Part shown: positions 11,046-20,974 of the stretch, in pieces
Layout of the letters: the number at the start of each line of letters is the position of its first letter
Position numbering within the stretch: the stretch's first letter is position 1
Source of the DNA: Toxorhynchites rutilus septentrionalis
Lineage: Eukaryota; Arthropoda; Insecta; Diptera; Culicidae
Assembly: GCF_029784135.1 (NCBI RefSeq)
Contig: NC_073746.1
Location: 99,526,515-99,590,514 of the forward strand
Direction: 5' to 3'
DNA length: 64,000 nucleotides
Translations under genes and position numbers: made by a program
The notes under the pieces: model-generated
Told to the model about the DNA's origin: nothing
Database searches by the model: none
What the model saw: the letters and a program-made list of their open reading frames with translations, nothing else

Positions 11046-11555
11046 TTTTTTTTGACGTAGGATTACGTCTTTTGGGAACATATTGGGGTACAAATTGAAA
11101 ATCGAAAATCGAGCACATCGTGAAAATTGTCCAATTTCAAACGCTTATTGCTCAGTCATTTCATGATGGATTGATGAATTTTTTGCGTTAATCGATTTCG
11201 GCATTCCATAACAATTTTTTATATTGAAGAAAATAAAATATGTCAACTAACTATCGAATAATTGAAAATCTCAACCCCTATTCTAACGGAAATACCCACT
11301 TCTGATTAGTCGAAATTGACGACACATGCGGCGGGTCCCTAACAGATACGCACCATCCAACGACTGCTTACCATCTTTCTGTCATCATCACTCGGTAAAC
11401 ACTGGTGGAGTGAACAAACACTACCCAACCTTTTCAGGAGGCCACCAAATCATTATCAAAAAATATGATGATGTAATTCTTCAAACATATCCAAAATCAA
11501 CGGATAGTCTAACGGAATCCTACGTCAACTATGCGGTCGTGTCTCGGACACAACC
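11046..11555 (+). mobile_element. Family E element, copy E3 (short, both ends present)
   Basis: The left end is TTTTTTTGACGTAGGATTAC. The right end reads GGAATCCTACGTCAAC then ATGCGGTCGTGTCTCGGACA CAACC (hairpin arms GGTCGTGTC / GACACAACC). At about 510 bp this is the cleanest complete copy and defines both termini. It has no coding capacity and its left 290 bp match copy E2. Confidence 0.75.
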
Positions 11556-11794
11556 TTCCTGTGACTTTTTATTTTAATGATGATGGTCCCACCTCTTTCC
11601 CCTGCAAAGGTTTGAGCGGAACGATTTATCTTATTGATAATAATTATATTACGGTATTTACATTTTTTGCTAACTAACCAGTAGACAAGCTAAATTGAAA
11701 AGAAAACGGACTGGTTATCTCTCAGGCATAGATTACTAATCGAAAGAACAAGCCATTATATGAATGTATTGATTCCATGGCATGGCGAGGGAAT

Positions 11795-12012
11795 TTCCAC
11801 CCCGGGAAGACCCTAGACCGATCGGGAATTGAACCCAATACCTATGTCAGTATTAGCCAAGAATTTACAAGGGAATTTCCGCTTTATTAGATCCCCGGCC
11901 ACGATGCGATCGTTTCCGAGTTCAAGCAGCTGAGCAAACCCAAGCCTAACTCTAGCCGATACTTCAGGCCCATTACTTATCTCAAGGCATGTCAAGAAAA
12001 TTTCCAACCCGA
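11795..12012 (-). mobile_element. tRNA-like SINE fragment(s), rearranged
   Basis: On the minus strand, GGGTTCAATTCCCGATCGGT is a B-box-like motif followed by GGGTCTTCCCGGGGTGGAAA. A neighbouring block (GGGTTGGAAATTTTCTTGAC..CAGCTGCTTGAACTCGG) resembles the body of the same SINE type and recurs at 13990-14065. No clear A box or TSD was found. Confidence 0.45.
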
Positions 12013-12707
12013 AAAAAGACGGGTGGGTAATGTCGGGGACATAACCGGAGTGACGTAGGACTATACAAAGGGGACAGCTTTTGTTAAATATATATTTTAA
12101 ATATATTGTTTTATTTTCATCTCCTACGTGAATACCTACCTATCTACCTGAAAAATGGATTAGTTTACTGTTTAATCACTCGATATCCCCATCTTGTTCG
12201 GTTAAACCTTCCTGTTTAGCTATTGCGTTTGCCACTCGCCACAGCTTTCACAGTTGGAAAATTTCTTCCCATCCAGCTTGTGACATGTTGTTCAGTAAAT
12301 TACATTTAATGCGACGTTCCGGAGAAACACTCAGTGTCGCATTTGAGACGATTTAAACCTGTAATTGAACATTTCCGATGACAGTGGTACAGTGGGGTCA
12401 TAATTTGGACCCCGAACTCTATGTTTACAAAAATGTCGCATTACAGATCCATCCAATTAGCTCAATGTCGAGCTAAATATAAATTACTGTACTTTCAATC
12501 TAGAAGCAATTTAAGAATTGGTGAAAATTGAATAATCGGGAAAGTCCCCAACCATCAATAAGCTCAGAACAACTGCCAAATTCACATACTCATCATATCC
12601 TGGCAAACAAATTATAAAAAAATCAATTTGTGTTTTATTATTATTTTGGATATTATTTTAGAATGCATTGAACTGTATTTCGTAAACTCTATTTTGAAAG
12701 GTTTAAT

Positions 12708-12723
12708 GGCCCTGATAAGCGCC
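12708..12723 (-). terminator. Histone-type 3' stem-loop, imperfect
   Basis: Minus strand GGCGCTTATCAGGGCC resembles the histone mRNA 3' stem-loop (consensus GGYYCTTTTCAGRRCC) with one stem mismatch. It lies about 240 nt downstream of the H2A fragment and matches GGCGCTTTTCAGGGCC at 25614-25629. Confidence 0.5.
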
Positions 12724-12963
12724 GTGTTTTATGGAATGGTTCCAATTTAGAAAACTTTTTACTTTTGTACTTTTGAAAAAAACCATTTCGAACGCCCTCG
12801 GTGCCGCCTTGTTCTGGTTTTGCCACCAAAGCAGATTGTATAAAGAACAAACTTTTTTCTTCTGCTACCTGCTGTCGTTTTGCGATTGCGTTTGCCACTC
12901 GCCACTCGCTGCAACTGCCTGTTGTGTTGTCTTGATGTCCATCGAACCGAATGTGGTCTGTTC

Positions 12964-13160
12964 TGAATGCGGGTTTTCTTATCGTCGCGAGCAGCTTTTC
13001 CACTTCGGCGGCCGAAACTATATAACGCCGGCTAGGTGGACTGATTCACTGGTACTAACGCGCTCGGCCTAGCTACCCTTGCGTGGAACTCCAGACTAAC
13101 ACGGTTCGGGCGGGATTTTGCCTTTCCCTTCACTTTTCCTCCTTTGCCAAATCCAACCAT
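12964..13160 (-). pseudogene. Histone H2A pseudogene fragment (copy in E8)
   Basis: Starting from an ATG at 13160-13158, the minus strand reads through KGGKVKGKAKSRPNRVSLEF, the H2A N-terminal tail. A deletion of about 27 nt removes the PVGRIHRLL region. Later codons match the AERVGAGAPVYLAAV stretch in shifted frames, and the AARDNKKTRI block is recognisable as AARDDKKTRI. Homology stops at that point, about two thirds into H2A. Multiple frame changes and a stop rule out function. The minus-strand ORF at 12689-13003 is an out-of-frame fusion of the 3' end with the downstream block, not a gene. Confidence 0.75.
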
Positions 13161-13223
13161 GGCTGCTTGTGTTGGTCTGTTGATGTGATGTCATGCGAAA
13201 CGATGTGGTGTACGGTTCGGATG

Positions 13224-13664
13224 AGAATGATCGTTACGGTGGTGGTGGTGGTGGTTTTGTAATATAGAGACTTTAAACTTTTTAGTTCATTCGTCTCTAG
13301 CCTTGAGAAAGGCCCTTAAAACTCGACTCTAACTCCTTCATTACACCTCCGCCCCCATTGCCTTGAGAAAGGCACTCGATCCCTCGCCATCCAGCTCGTC
13401 CAGCAACGATGTTGTTCAGTCGGTGTCCACACAAAGAATGATCGTTACGGAAGGAAGGAAGGTATTGTATTATAGAGACTTTAAACTTTTGCAGTTCATT
13501 CGTCTCTAGCCTTGAGAAAGGCCCTTTGAAAACTCTACTCTTTCTACTCCAGCGCTACCACATTCGCCCTCTTGCCTTGAGAAAGGCACTCGATCCCTTG
13601 CCGTCCAGCCCGTCCAGCAACGATGTTGTCCAGTCGGTGTCCACACAAAGAATGATCGTTACGG
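13224..13664. repeat. Tandem repeat, about 211-214 bp, two full units
   Basis: AGAATGATCGTTACGG starts units at 13224, 13435 and 13649. Each unit contains AGAGACTTTAAACTTTT, TTCATTCGTCTCTAGCC and two copies of the short palindrome GCCTTGAGAAAGGC. Units differ by small indels and simple-repeat changes (GGT or GAAG runs after the start motif). Confidence 0.8.
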
Positions 13665-13989
13665 CAGCGGAGCGGGGATTTTTAAGCTGACTGGCTGGCT
13701 CGAGAATTACGCATGTGTGAGACTGCGACCAATGCTTCGTTCATATTTTTTCTTTTTCCTTTCCAATCGTGCTTCATTCTATTTCGCTGCTGCTCTGGTT
13801 GCCCGTTTTGGTCGGTACGATTTGAGAAGCACAAAATGGACCAATAAAAAATGAGCACATAGTGCATTTTGACAATGCTTGATATTTCACAATTATTCAA
13901 TTATTTATCTCAAGAAAAATGAAATGTTATTCGTTATGATAGATGCGTAGATATATTTCCTATCAATTGATGCAAAAACCTTCTGCAAA

Positions 13990-14065
13990 TGTGATCGAGA
14001 CCAGACAGCTGAGCAAACCTAAGCCTAATTCCAGCCGATACTTCAGGCCCTACATTCAACCCAGG
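13990..14065 (+). repeat. SINE-like fragment, shared with 11930-11995
   Basis: CAGCTGAGCAAACCTAAGCC and AGCCGATACTTCAGGCCC match the block at 11930-11990 with few differences. It is a solitary fragment with no tRNA-like head. Confidence 0.45.
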
Positions 14066-14440
14066 GTGTAACGTGTCAACCTGACTCTGCAATGAGATCC
14101 GCCACAACACAGGAAAATCTCGTTATAATTATCAGTTGAGAAGATGAATTTACGAGTATTCTGGTTCCACATTAGGCCCATTGGAATGTTTTTTTTTATT
14201 TTATTCGAGAGAAATTGCATTTACTTGTGTTGAATCTCCTGCTTCTTTGCGTCTGTCACCGCGCGCGGGCTCAAACTATTGTTTGAAGTTGAATTTGGGT
14301 CCACGACTGAAGGAAAAGAATATATTGCAAAACTAAACAAACAATTAACATACCATCATCATCATAGTCTTAAGATAAGAAACACAAATATCCGTTATAA
14401 CTTCGTCATCTTACACACTAACATTGATTAACATTGCATA
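14066..14440. other. No recognised feature
   Basis: No gene or shared repeat recognised between the SINE fragment and the LINE 3' end. Confidence 0.4.
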
Positions 14441-14445
14441 CTGGG

Positions 14446-15240
14446 TTAAAAATCTAGATCATGTTTCAAAAACTCTTTACAAATACTACGTAACGTTCGA
14501 AGGCTTGCTGCTATCTTTGCTTCATTTGGTAATGTGTTGTATAGTCTATATCCTCTATAAAAAAGTGAGCTTTGGGTACATGACATTCGAAAGTTCATGG
14601 TTCTGAGGTCGTTTGCTTGTCTTGTGTTATATCGATGCATGTCTCTTCCATACGTTGTCGTGTTTTGTAAATAATTCGGTGTCATCCCGTTAGTCATCTT
14701 ATGTATGAACGTAAGCGTGCAATATTTAATCCGCTGTCCCACTGACATCCATTGCAGGCAATCGAGCATAAATCTTCGTGGAGTTAGTCGATCACATCTC
14801 AATATCAGGCGCATTGCCTTATTTTGCACAATTTGCATTCGTTGCATCTGCCTCTTATTCACGAGAAATAGCACAGATGCACAATAATCAAAATGTGGAG
14901 CGATCAGCGCTTTGTAGATCGTGATTTTACTTTCAAAAGTCAAGAATCGATTTATTCTACAAAGCACTCCACATTTTTGAGCTGCCTTCTTTATAGTATA
15001 GTTAATATGTTCATCGAAGTGCAGCGTTTCGCCAAGAATAACGCCAAGATATTTTATCGATCAATATTTATACTAAGACCTTCATTGCCAAAATTGCGTG
15101 TGGGTACTACCATGTACTTTGTTTTGTATATGTTTAACTTTAGTTTTTTCCATTTCAACCATTCGTCTAAGTTTTGCAGTTCATGGTTCATCTTTGTGTA
15201 GAAATCTTGCAATGTGTCAATGTTTTGTTCTTGTAGCTAC
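14446..15240 (-). pseudogene. Non-LTR retrotransposon reverse transcriptase, C-terminal part (CR1/L2-like)
   Basis: From about 15240 down, the minus strand reads KLNIYKTKYMVVPTR, then KYLGVILGETLHFDEHINYT (RT thumb region), then an uninterrupted 173-codon frame: CRINRFLTFESKITIYKALI, APHFDYCASVLFLVNKRQM, and YRLYNTLPNEAKIAASLRTL near the C-terminus. This is the post-catalytic part of a non-LTR RT; endonuclease and the YADD region are missing. A stop codon and frame break near 15090 show decay. A related copy is at 39600-41540. The clade is judged from the Y..LP.. C-terminal pattern only. Confidence 0.75.
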
Positions 15241-15249
15241 ACTTCGCCG

Positions 15250-16290
15250 TTCCGTTTACTCATACCTGCTATTTCATATTGCGACTATTTTCGCTTTTTC
15301 GCCTTTCACAGTGCAATCATGATGAACTGCAATGAAGTTGTATTTTATGTAGTGTGGAAATATTCTCAATTTAAAAAAAAAATAATCAAGGCGAGTGACT
15401 GATGGTTTACAAAGCTGTTGATGTGGGAGGCGCTGCGCGGTTCAAATCTGATACTTTACCTCTAATGTTTGCTGACTTCAATCCAGAAGGTGTTTTCCAT
15501 ATTTCTGATGATAGCCCAACATATTGCACCAAACGTGATAAAACGTGATAAAAAATACGCAAACAAATGTTCCAAGGAGTGAATTATAGTTGTTGTTGAA
15601 AAAGTTGATCCTTCAGGTAATTGATAGTAATACCAAAGTTAGATGCTTCAATATCATCAAGAACCTACCATTGATTTTGATATGTTTATCTCATATTCGA
15701 CGAATGAATTCTGAAACATGATGAAACGTTGATCACTGATGAAGGACGTATGATTCTGTTTATCGAAAAAAGTTCCATCCATCAAAATATCCAACGAATG
15801 TTTGCAAATTGACATGTTATCCTCTAACGTGGCCTCTGTGATCTAACTACTTTGAAATGTTAATGATACACTATCGTAAGAATTTGGGGAAAGTGGAATA
15901 TTGAGAAGATTGAATTATCAAAGGTCACTTAATATAGTGCATTTGTGCACCATTACTGGGCTCCACAAGAAAATACATTGATATGATTCTTCTTGTTGCA
16001 AATTCCTTCAAATTGAGAGATATTTTCAAATAAAAAGTGTAAAAAATCTTTTTGCTTGAAAAATGGTGGACGAAAAAAATCACTAATTCATTCAACACTG
16101 TTAAGATTTTTTATTCATCGAACTATACGATTGAAATAAAAAAAATATTGTAAATATCTATCACTCACCTCCAGCTAAAAAATTCAACTTCTCCCCCATT
16201 ATTCCCACCATCAATCTGGACGTGTTTAGAATGCCGCTGCCGTTTTGCTTCCGTGTGTGATAGCTCTTTTTTTACTATTCCCAACATGAA
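15250..16290. other. No recognised feature
   Basis: AT-rich, with no ORF of note and no repeat shared with the rest of the window recognised. Confidence 0.4.
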
Positions 16291-16299
16291 CACACGCAT

Positions 16300-16872
16300 T
16301 TATTTATGAACTTCGGCGAGACTAATGCCGAAGGTTCGGTTGAAGAATGTAAACAATTATCAAGTTTGTTTACGCCGCGCGTGGAGAGACGTACACAACG
16401 TACGCACGTTCGCATTTCTGGGCCATATACATCTCATTACGGGTTCACGCGTTTGAAGTCTCGACTGTCGTACTCTGCTGCCTCCCCCAAGTCTGGAAGA
16501 GGTTTACTCGATGTGCAATAGCACGACTGGATCGGTAAAAAAGTACTATTTTCTGACTTACATCAACGCACATGTTTGTCTTCGGCCGCCTTCCAATGAG
16601 CGGCTCACCGGAAGTTACACGAATGGTTACGCTATGACTGTTCTTTTATGTGAATGATCGAATTGCGTCACAGTACTCCGCTTGGTGAAGTAATTCTATG
16701 TTTGTAATACTTTTCTAAATTTCTCTCTAATCAATATCGACCACAGAATAATCATTTTAGAATGCACGATTAATTCCCCAGTACTGAATTATGCTCCTCC
16801 CACCCTCAGTTTCAATGGGCTGCCCCTAAGTGCGGTTGAAAGAGTGAATCTCCCGCCTCGATTCGACTGAAA
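16300..16872 (+). promoter_or_regulatory. 5' flank and likely 5' UTR of the spliced gene
   Basis: This segment is more GC- and CpG-rich than its surroundings (16310-16520 and 16790-16870) and leads directly to the start codon at 16873. An in-frame TGA at 16837-16839 bounds the reading frame upstream. No convincing TATA box was identified. The transcription start cannot be fixed from sequence alone, and the region could include an upstream non-coding exon. Confidence 0.35.
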
Positions 16873-17003
16873 ATGGACCGCAAGAATGGCACAAAGATTC
16901 TGCAGTCAGCATCGTCAACACGCCGGAAACTACCCGTCAAAGCAAACATTCCCTCCGTCCAGTCGCAGCCGCAACAAATCGGCGTTCAGCAAGAGACGAA
17001 ACT
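16873..17003 (+). CDS. Exon 1: start codon and basic N-terminus of the spliced gene
   Basis: The ATG at 16873 has a favourable context (AAAATGG) and an in-frame stop 36 nt upstream. The exon encodes 43 residues plus 2 nt, starting MDRKNGTKILQSASSTRRK and continuing with a Gln-rich stretch (VQSQPQQIGVQQETK). It ends at a textbook donor (ACT|GTAAGT at 17004). Phase 2 at the exit matches the 1-nt completion at exon 2, giving Leu44. The exon is too short and too interrupted by intron to appear as a long ORF. The product has no recognisable domain here; it is basic and low-complexity. Confidence 0.7.
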
Positions 17004-17344
17004 GTAAGTATGCATCTCATCTTGTCTACCGGCTCAGCCCAGTCAGTCGTCATTCAGTCGGTGGTTGCCTGAGCATAAACGAAGGCAAAAGCCGATAGTG
17101 ATGAAAGGCGCGAGTTTTAGAGTTTAAAGCGAGCGCATGAATGGTACTTTAAAACGTCATCGTGTCGCGCTATGCATTTAACGTAGTGCTGGCTGCATAA
17201 CAGTCAGGCTTTAATTTCCCGATGCGTCAGCATCAGCATTTGCCTTCGCACTGCAGCGCACCCGAATTCCCCTGTTTTCCTACAATACTTTATACAACTC
17301 AGCATAATATTGTGTTCTTCTTTTGCTGTTTCTATCATTTGCAG

Positions 17345-17399
17345 CGGAAAAGCCACTTGCCTGCCGAAACTGGAAAGCGCTATGATGCAGCCTACATTC
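17345..17399 (+). CDS. Exon 2: 55-nt microexon-like coding exon
   Basis: It is preceded by a strong pyrimidine tract and TTTGCAG (acceptor ends at 17344) and followed by GTGAGT at 17400. The first base completes codon 44; the rest encodes residues 45-62 (GKATCLPKLESAMMQPTF) and leaves in phase 0. Phase 0 is what exon 3 requires. The exon has no domain of its own. Because of its small size the call rests on splice sites plus phase agreement on both sides. Confidence 0.65.
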
Positions 17400-17567
17400 G
17401 TGAGTATTACGAGGCGGGAAAATGAGGAAAGGGTGGTATTCAATATATATTCAAACGTTCATTAGATAAACGGTTAGACATTTACCATTGTTTATTTTAT
17501 ACTTTTATGTTCATTAGATGAAAAAAATTGAGAAACAGTTTGCGAAGTTGAAATTTTTAGGCCATTC

Positions 17568-18429
17568 CACAATGGTCCAGGAGATGCATTTAAATGGAAA
17601 TTAGCATTTAGAGCTCGACAGTTATTCTCTAGACAAAAACTGTCTTCGACAAAGTTGTTACATATGATAGAGCGCTCATTTTCATGTTGCCAAAAATATG
17701 GTGACCAACATTTTTGATGAAATAAAAAACCTAACTATCTTATCTCTATAGATAGAGGTAAACATAGTTCGACAATGTTGTAGTTCCAGTTATTTAAAAC
17801 ATCTTTGTAGAACAAAGTTTTTTCCTATCTCTTAAAATAACCGATATAGCGTCTTTTTCCTAATTTGCGTTGGGGTTACCATTAAAATAAAAATTTTTTT
17901 GCTCTAACTTTTATATTTCAAACTCTACATACAAACTGTCTTCGAAAGACTTTTAGAACATATTGATACAAACATTTTGCGATGCAGAAATTGTCAATAT
18001 CTCACTTCACTCAAAGTTATTGATATTTCTTCCCAAAAAATACGCTCTCTTCAATTGCTTGCCATTCTTTCTGGGGCAAATATAAAAAATGTTTGTTGAC
18101 GGAATTTGAAAGAACAAATTTCACTCTTTATAATATGTGCTATTTTGTGTATTTGAATAAATTAAAATTGAAATCATGAGTTTTTATGTGAAAACCCATC
18201 AATAACTTTGAGCAGGATTAGATATTGACAAATTCTGCATCGCAAAATGTTGGTATTGATAAGCTCTAAAAATCGTACGAAGACAATTTTGATGCAGAAT
18301 TTTAAATGTAAAAGATAGAGTAAAATAACTTTTTTTTTCATGATTTGTCGAAGGCAGCTTTTGTCTAGAGAATAACTGTCGAGTTCTAAATGCTAATTTC
18401 CACTTAAATGCATCTCTTGGACCATTGTG
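17568..18429. mobile_element. Transib-type MITE, copy 1
   Basis: The termini are CACAATGGTCC (17568) and GGACCATTGTG (18429), inside long inverted repeats of about 75 bp (both arms contain GAAATTAGCATTTAGA and GACAGTTATTCTCTAGAC). A 5-bp direct repeat CATTC flanks the element on both sides. A CACWATGG start and 5-bp TSD are the published hallmarks of Transib transposons, relatives of RAG1. There is no coding capacity, so it is non-autonomous. A second copy is at 39859-40686. Confidence 0.7.
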
Positions 18430-18510
18430 CATTCTTGAAACGCTGTTTCAACTTGTATCAACCCATTGAGACGGGATGTACTGGGTTGGGGAATAAGTTC
18501 TGTGAGTACT

Positions 18511-18864
18511 GGCTACTTCGAATTGAAAGGATACAAAAAGTTCATTCGTAGAATTTGCCGCATGCTGCCTTGGAGAAATTATGACAATTTGCCACCGTAG
18601 GAAGATCTTTGTCAGCTAGTTGGCATAGCTCCTCTCGAGCAGCGACGCAAGGATATTACCGTAAAGACTGTCCATAAAATCCTATCGGGGTGCTTCGATT
18701 GCCCTGCTATTCTGTCACGACTTCAGTTTTACTGCCCTGTTCGGCCTCGACGGAACCAACATCTACTGCGGGTTGATGCGCATCGCACTAATTATGGTCT
18801 TCAAGAACCTATTCGTCAGATGGCGTTAGAATATAATCGTCGTGGAAATTTATTTTCCTTTTAG
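18511..18864 (+). pseudogene. Non-LTR retrotransposon RT C-terminal remnant
   Basis: The plus strand reads YKKFIRRICRMLPWRNYDNL, a TAG at 18598-18600, then EDLCQLVGIAPLEQRRKDIT and later RLQFYCPVRPRRNQHLLRVD and NYGLQEPIRQMALEYN before a stop at 18862-18864. This L..L..R pattern with P.R..R is the post-RT region of I/Jockey-type LINEs. A 3' UTR follows to a TAAA-repeat tail at 19095-19117. Only the 3' end of the element is present. Confidence 0.65.
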
Positions 18865-19118
18865 AATATTTTGTGTGCAACTGTGAAATGTATGCGTAGT
18901 ATAGTATTGTCATAATTGTTATCCATCTTTGTTATTCGCCTATAAAAACTATTTTATTTTGTATACCATTGTGAAAAGATATTGGGTTTTTATGCCGCTT
19001 TGAGTTCAAATTTAACGTTTGCTCAAGGTGGCTTTTCCCAATCTAAGTTCAAGTTTATTTTACCATTAAGACTTATTGTCGGATGGTGTCGAATAATAAA
19101 TAAATAAATAAATAAATT
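18865..19118 (+). mobile_element. 3' UTR and (TAAA)n tail of the LINE remnant
   Basis: Non-coding stretch ending in about five TAAA units (19095-19117), the kind of short tandem tail that many non-LTR retrotransposons carry instead of poly(A). Confidence 0.55.
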
Positions 19119-19738
19119 TATTTGCTGTTTGACAAAGGGTAAGTATTCAATCGAAAGAAACTTTTGCTGTTCTACAAAACTATGTTAATTGTATTTTTTA
19201 GTTATTCAAATTTTCATTAGTTTTCAGGCTTACAAATGGAATGAACAAATGAATACTCAGGAGACAAAAATGAACATTTTCGACACATACTCTTCTTTGG
19301 TTTTCATCGAGATCAAAAAGCAGTCTCACACAGAGTTGCCAATATTAATTTTTCAAAAAACTGGAAGATTGCTCTTTAAGAAACTTGAGAAGAAAACTAG
19401 ATCCAGTAAAATAGTTTTATTTAAAGAAGTTCGGCTGTGATGTATCTAAGATTATTTTTTTTAGCTATTCCAATGCCTGAGCAATTGAATTTCGATGATT
19501 CGAGTAGTATTTATATGTAGTTCATAAAATAACGAATTAAACCATTCATTATTAATTCGAGCAGATCAAAATAACGTTTCCCAGCACTCGAACATTACTG
19601 TGAAACAATATCTGAGGATCTTTTCTTCTAGAGCCTTTAGAAAATATGGTTTCATTTAAATAAAACTTGAAAAATTTCGTATTTATTGCACTGCATCAAA
19701 CCTAACCTGTATCCTCTTTCTTTTCTTTCTAACTCGAA

Positions 19739-20843
19739 TTTTTGACGTGGGACTACGTCTAACCTGAGAATATGGGGGGTAACATGAAAACACAAACACA
19801 GAACATGCAGGAAAGAATGAAAGATTCCGAATGCTTATAATTCGAACATTTCTTACTGGATCGGAAAGATGTTTCCATCAATTGATAGGGATTATTTCTA
19901 CGCTTCTATCGCAATTGATAAAATATTATTTTTCATTAGATAAGTAATTGAATAACGGTAAATGTTAATCGTTATCTAAATGCTCTAACTGCCTCATTTT
20001 GATTGGCCCGATCTACAGTTTCCCTAACACAGCCATCAAAACCAAGCTGCCTTGAGGAAATCGTCATTGCAAATACATGGAAGTATGGGGACTTTTGTTC
20101 TCACCAAAATGTGTTCCCTAACACAAACTTCGAAACCAAGGAACGTTTGAGAGATCGGCATTGCAAATACATGAAGGTCGGGGGCATTTTTGTTCCGACT
20201 AAAATGTGTTTCCCTAACACAGACTTCAAATCCATGGAGCGTGGGGAAATAGGCATTGCAAATACATGAAAGTCTGGGGTATTTTTGTTCCGACTGAAAT
20301 GTGTTTCCCCAACACAGACTTTAGAACCAAGATGTGTGGGAAAATCTGCTCTGCAAATAAATGCAAACTTCGAGTACTTTTGTACACGCTTGACTTTGTG
20401 CAAACTAGAATATGTCTCCTTAACACAGTCTCTTAAACTTAGGAACCTGGGAAAATCGTACAGACACTAGAGACGAATAAAGCCTCTATAGTATGAAAAG
20501 TAAAAGTTGAAGTTGTTGGTTCATGCTAGCCAGGTGGCTTCTGCACCCCCATTTCTTTTTGCACTACGAAAAGTGTTTTCCTTACACGGATTACAAAAGC
20601 GGGTACGAACACAACGCTTTGGCACGGTTATTCATTATTGCATTGAAGGATATACCTTCATATGAATGCATGAATTGACCATACATGGCATTATACAATC
20701 TTTTTACTCATAAAGCTAATATATTGAATTCAATTGAATTCGGGAATTGTTTCATTGCATCAAAAATTTAATCAATGGAAACAAATGATTGCTAAGCTAA
20801 GGTAGTTCCAAGTCAACCTTGCGGTTATATCATAGATATAACC
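19739..20843 (+). mobile_element. Family E element, copy E4, with internal 95-bp tandem repeats
   Basis: The left end is TTTTTGACGTGGGACTACGT. The right end has GTAGTTCCAAGTCAACCTTG then the hairpin GGTTATATC..GATATAACC, a perfect 9-bp-arm palindrome on the reverse strand. Between 20026 and 20460 are five tandem units starting at AACACAG (20026, 20120, 20216, 20311, 20422; spacing 94, 96, 95, 111 bp). The last unit has an extra TACTTTTGTACACGCTTG-type segment. The small ORFs on both strands here are products of this repeat. Confidence 0.7.
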
Positions 20844-20974
20844 TACCCATTTTTTATATTTTGATATTTATTTGATAGTAGTGTTTCTTTTGACCATTTT
20901 TGTTGCTATTTTTTACTCGCTCACGAAGAATGTGGAATAAAAAAACTCCGCCAGCGCATGACGGATCTCTATAG

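Larger units (their letters stand above)
12021..13160 (-). mobile_element. Family E-related element E8 carrying histone H2A sequence
   Basis: At 12024-12063 the sequence GGTAATGTCGGGGACATAAC C followed by GGAG and TGACGTAGGACTA is the family E right-end hairpin plus palindrome. Reading inward (minus strand from about 13160 to 12021) are a histone H2A 5' fragment, a block of about 230 bp, a histone-type stem-loop and a shared 3' block. The same blocks occur inside E5 (24701-27096). The left end of this copy was not found; the 13160 limit is the H2A start codon. Confidence 0.5.

Noticed and set aside
12689..13003. 104-codon minus-strand ORF (MEKLLATIRKP..) and related 25220-25696 plus-strand ORF as a novel conserved protein
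   Set aside because: The two share sequence only because the same element blocks are duplicated; the frame starts out of register inside an H2A pseudogene or in tandem repeats.
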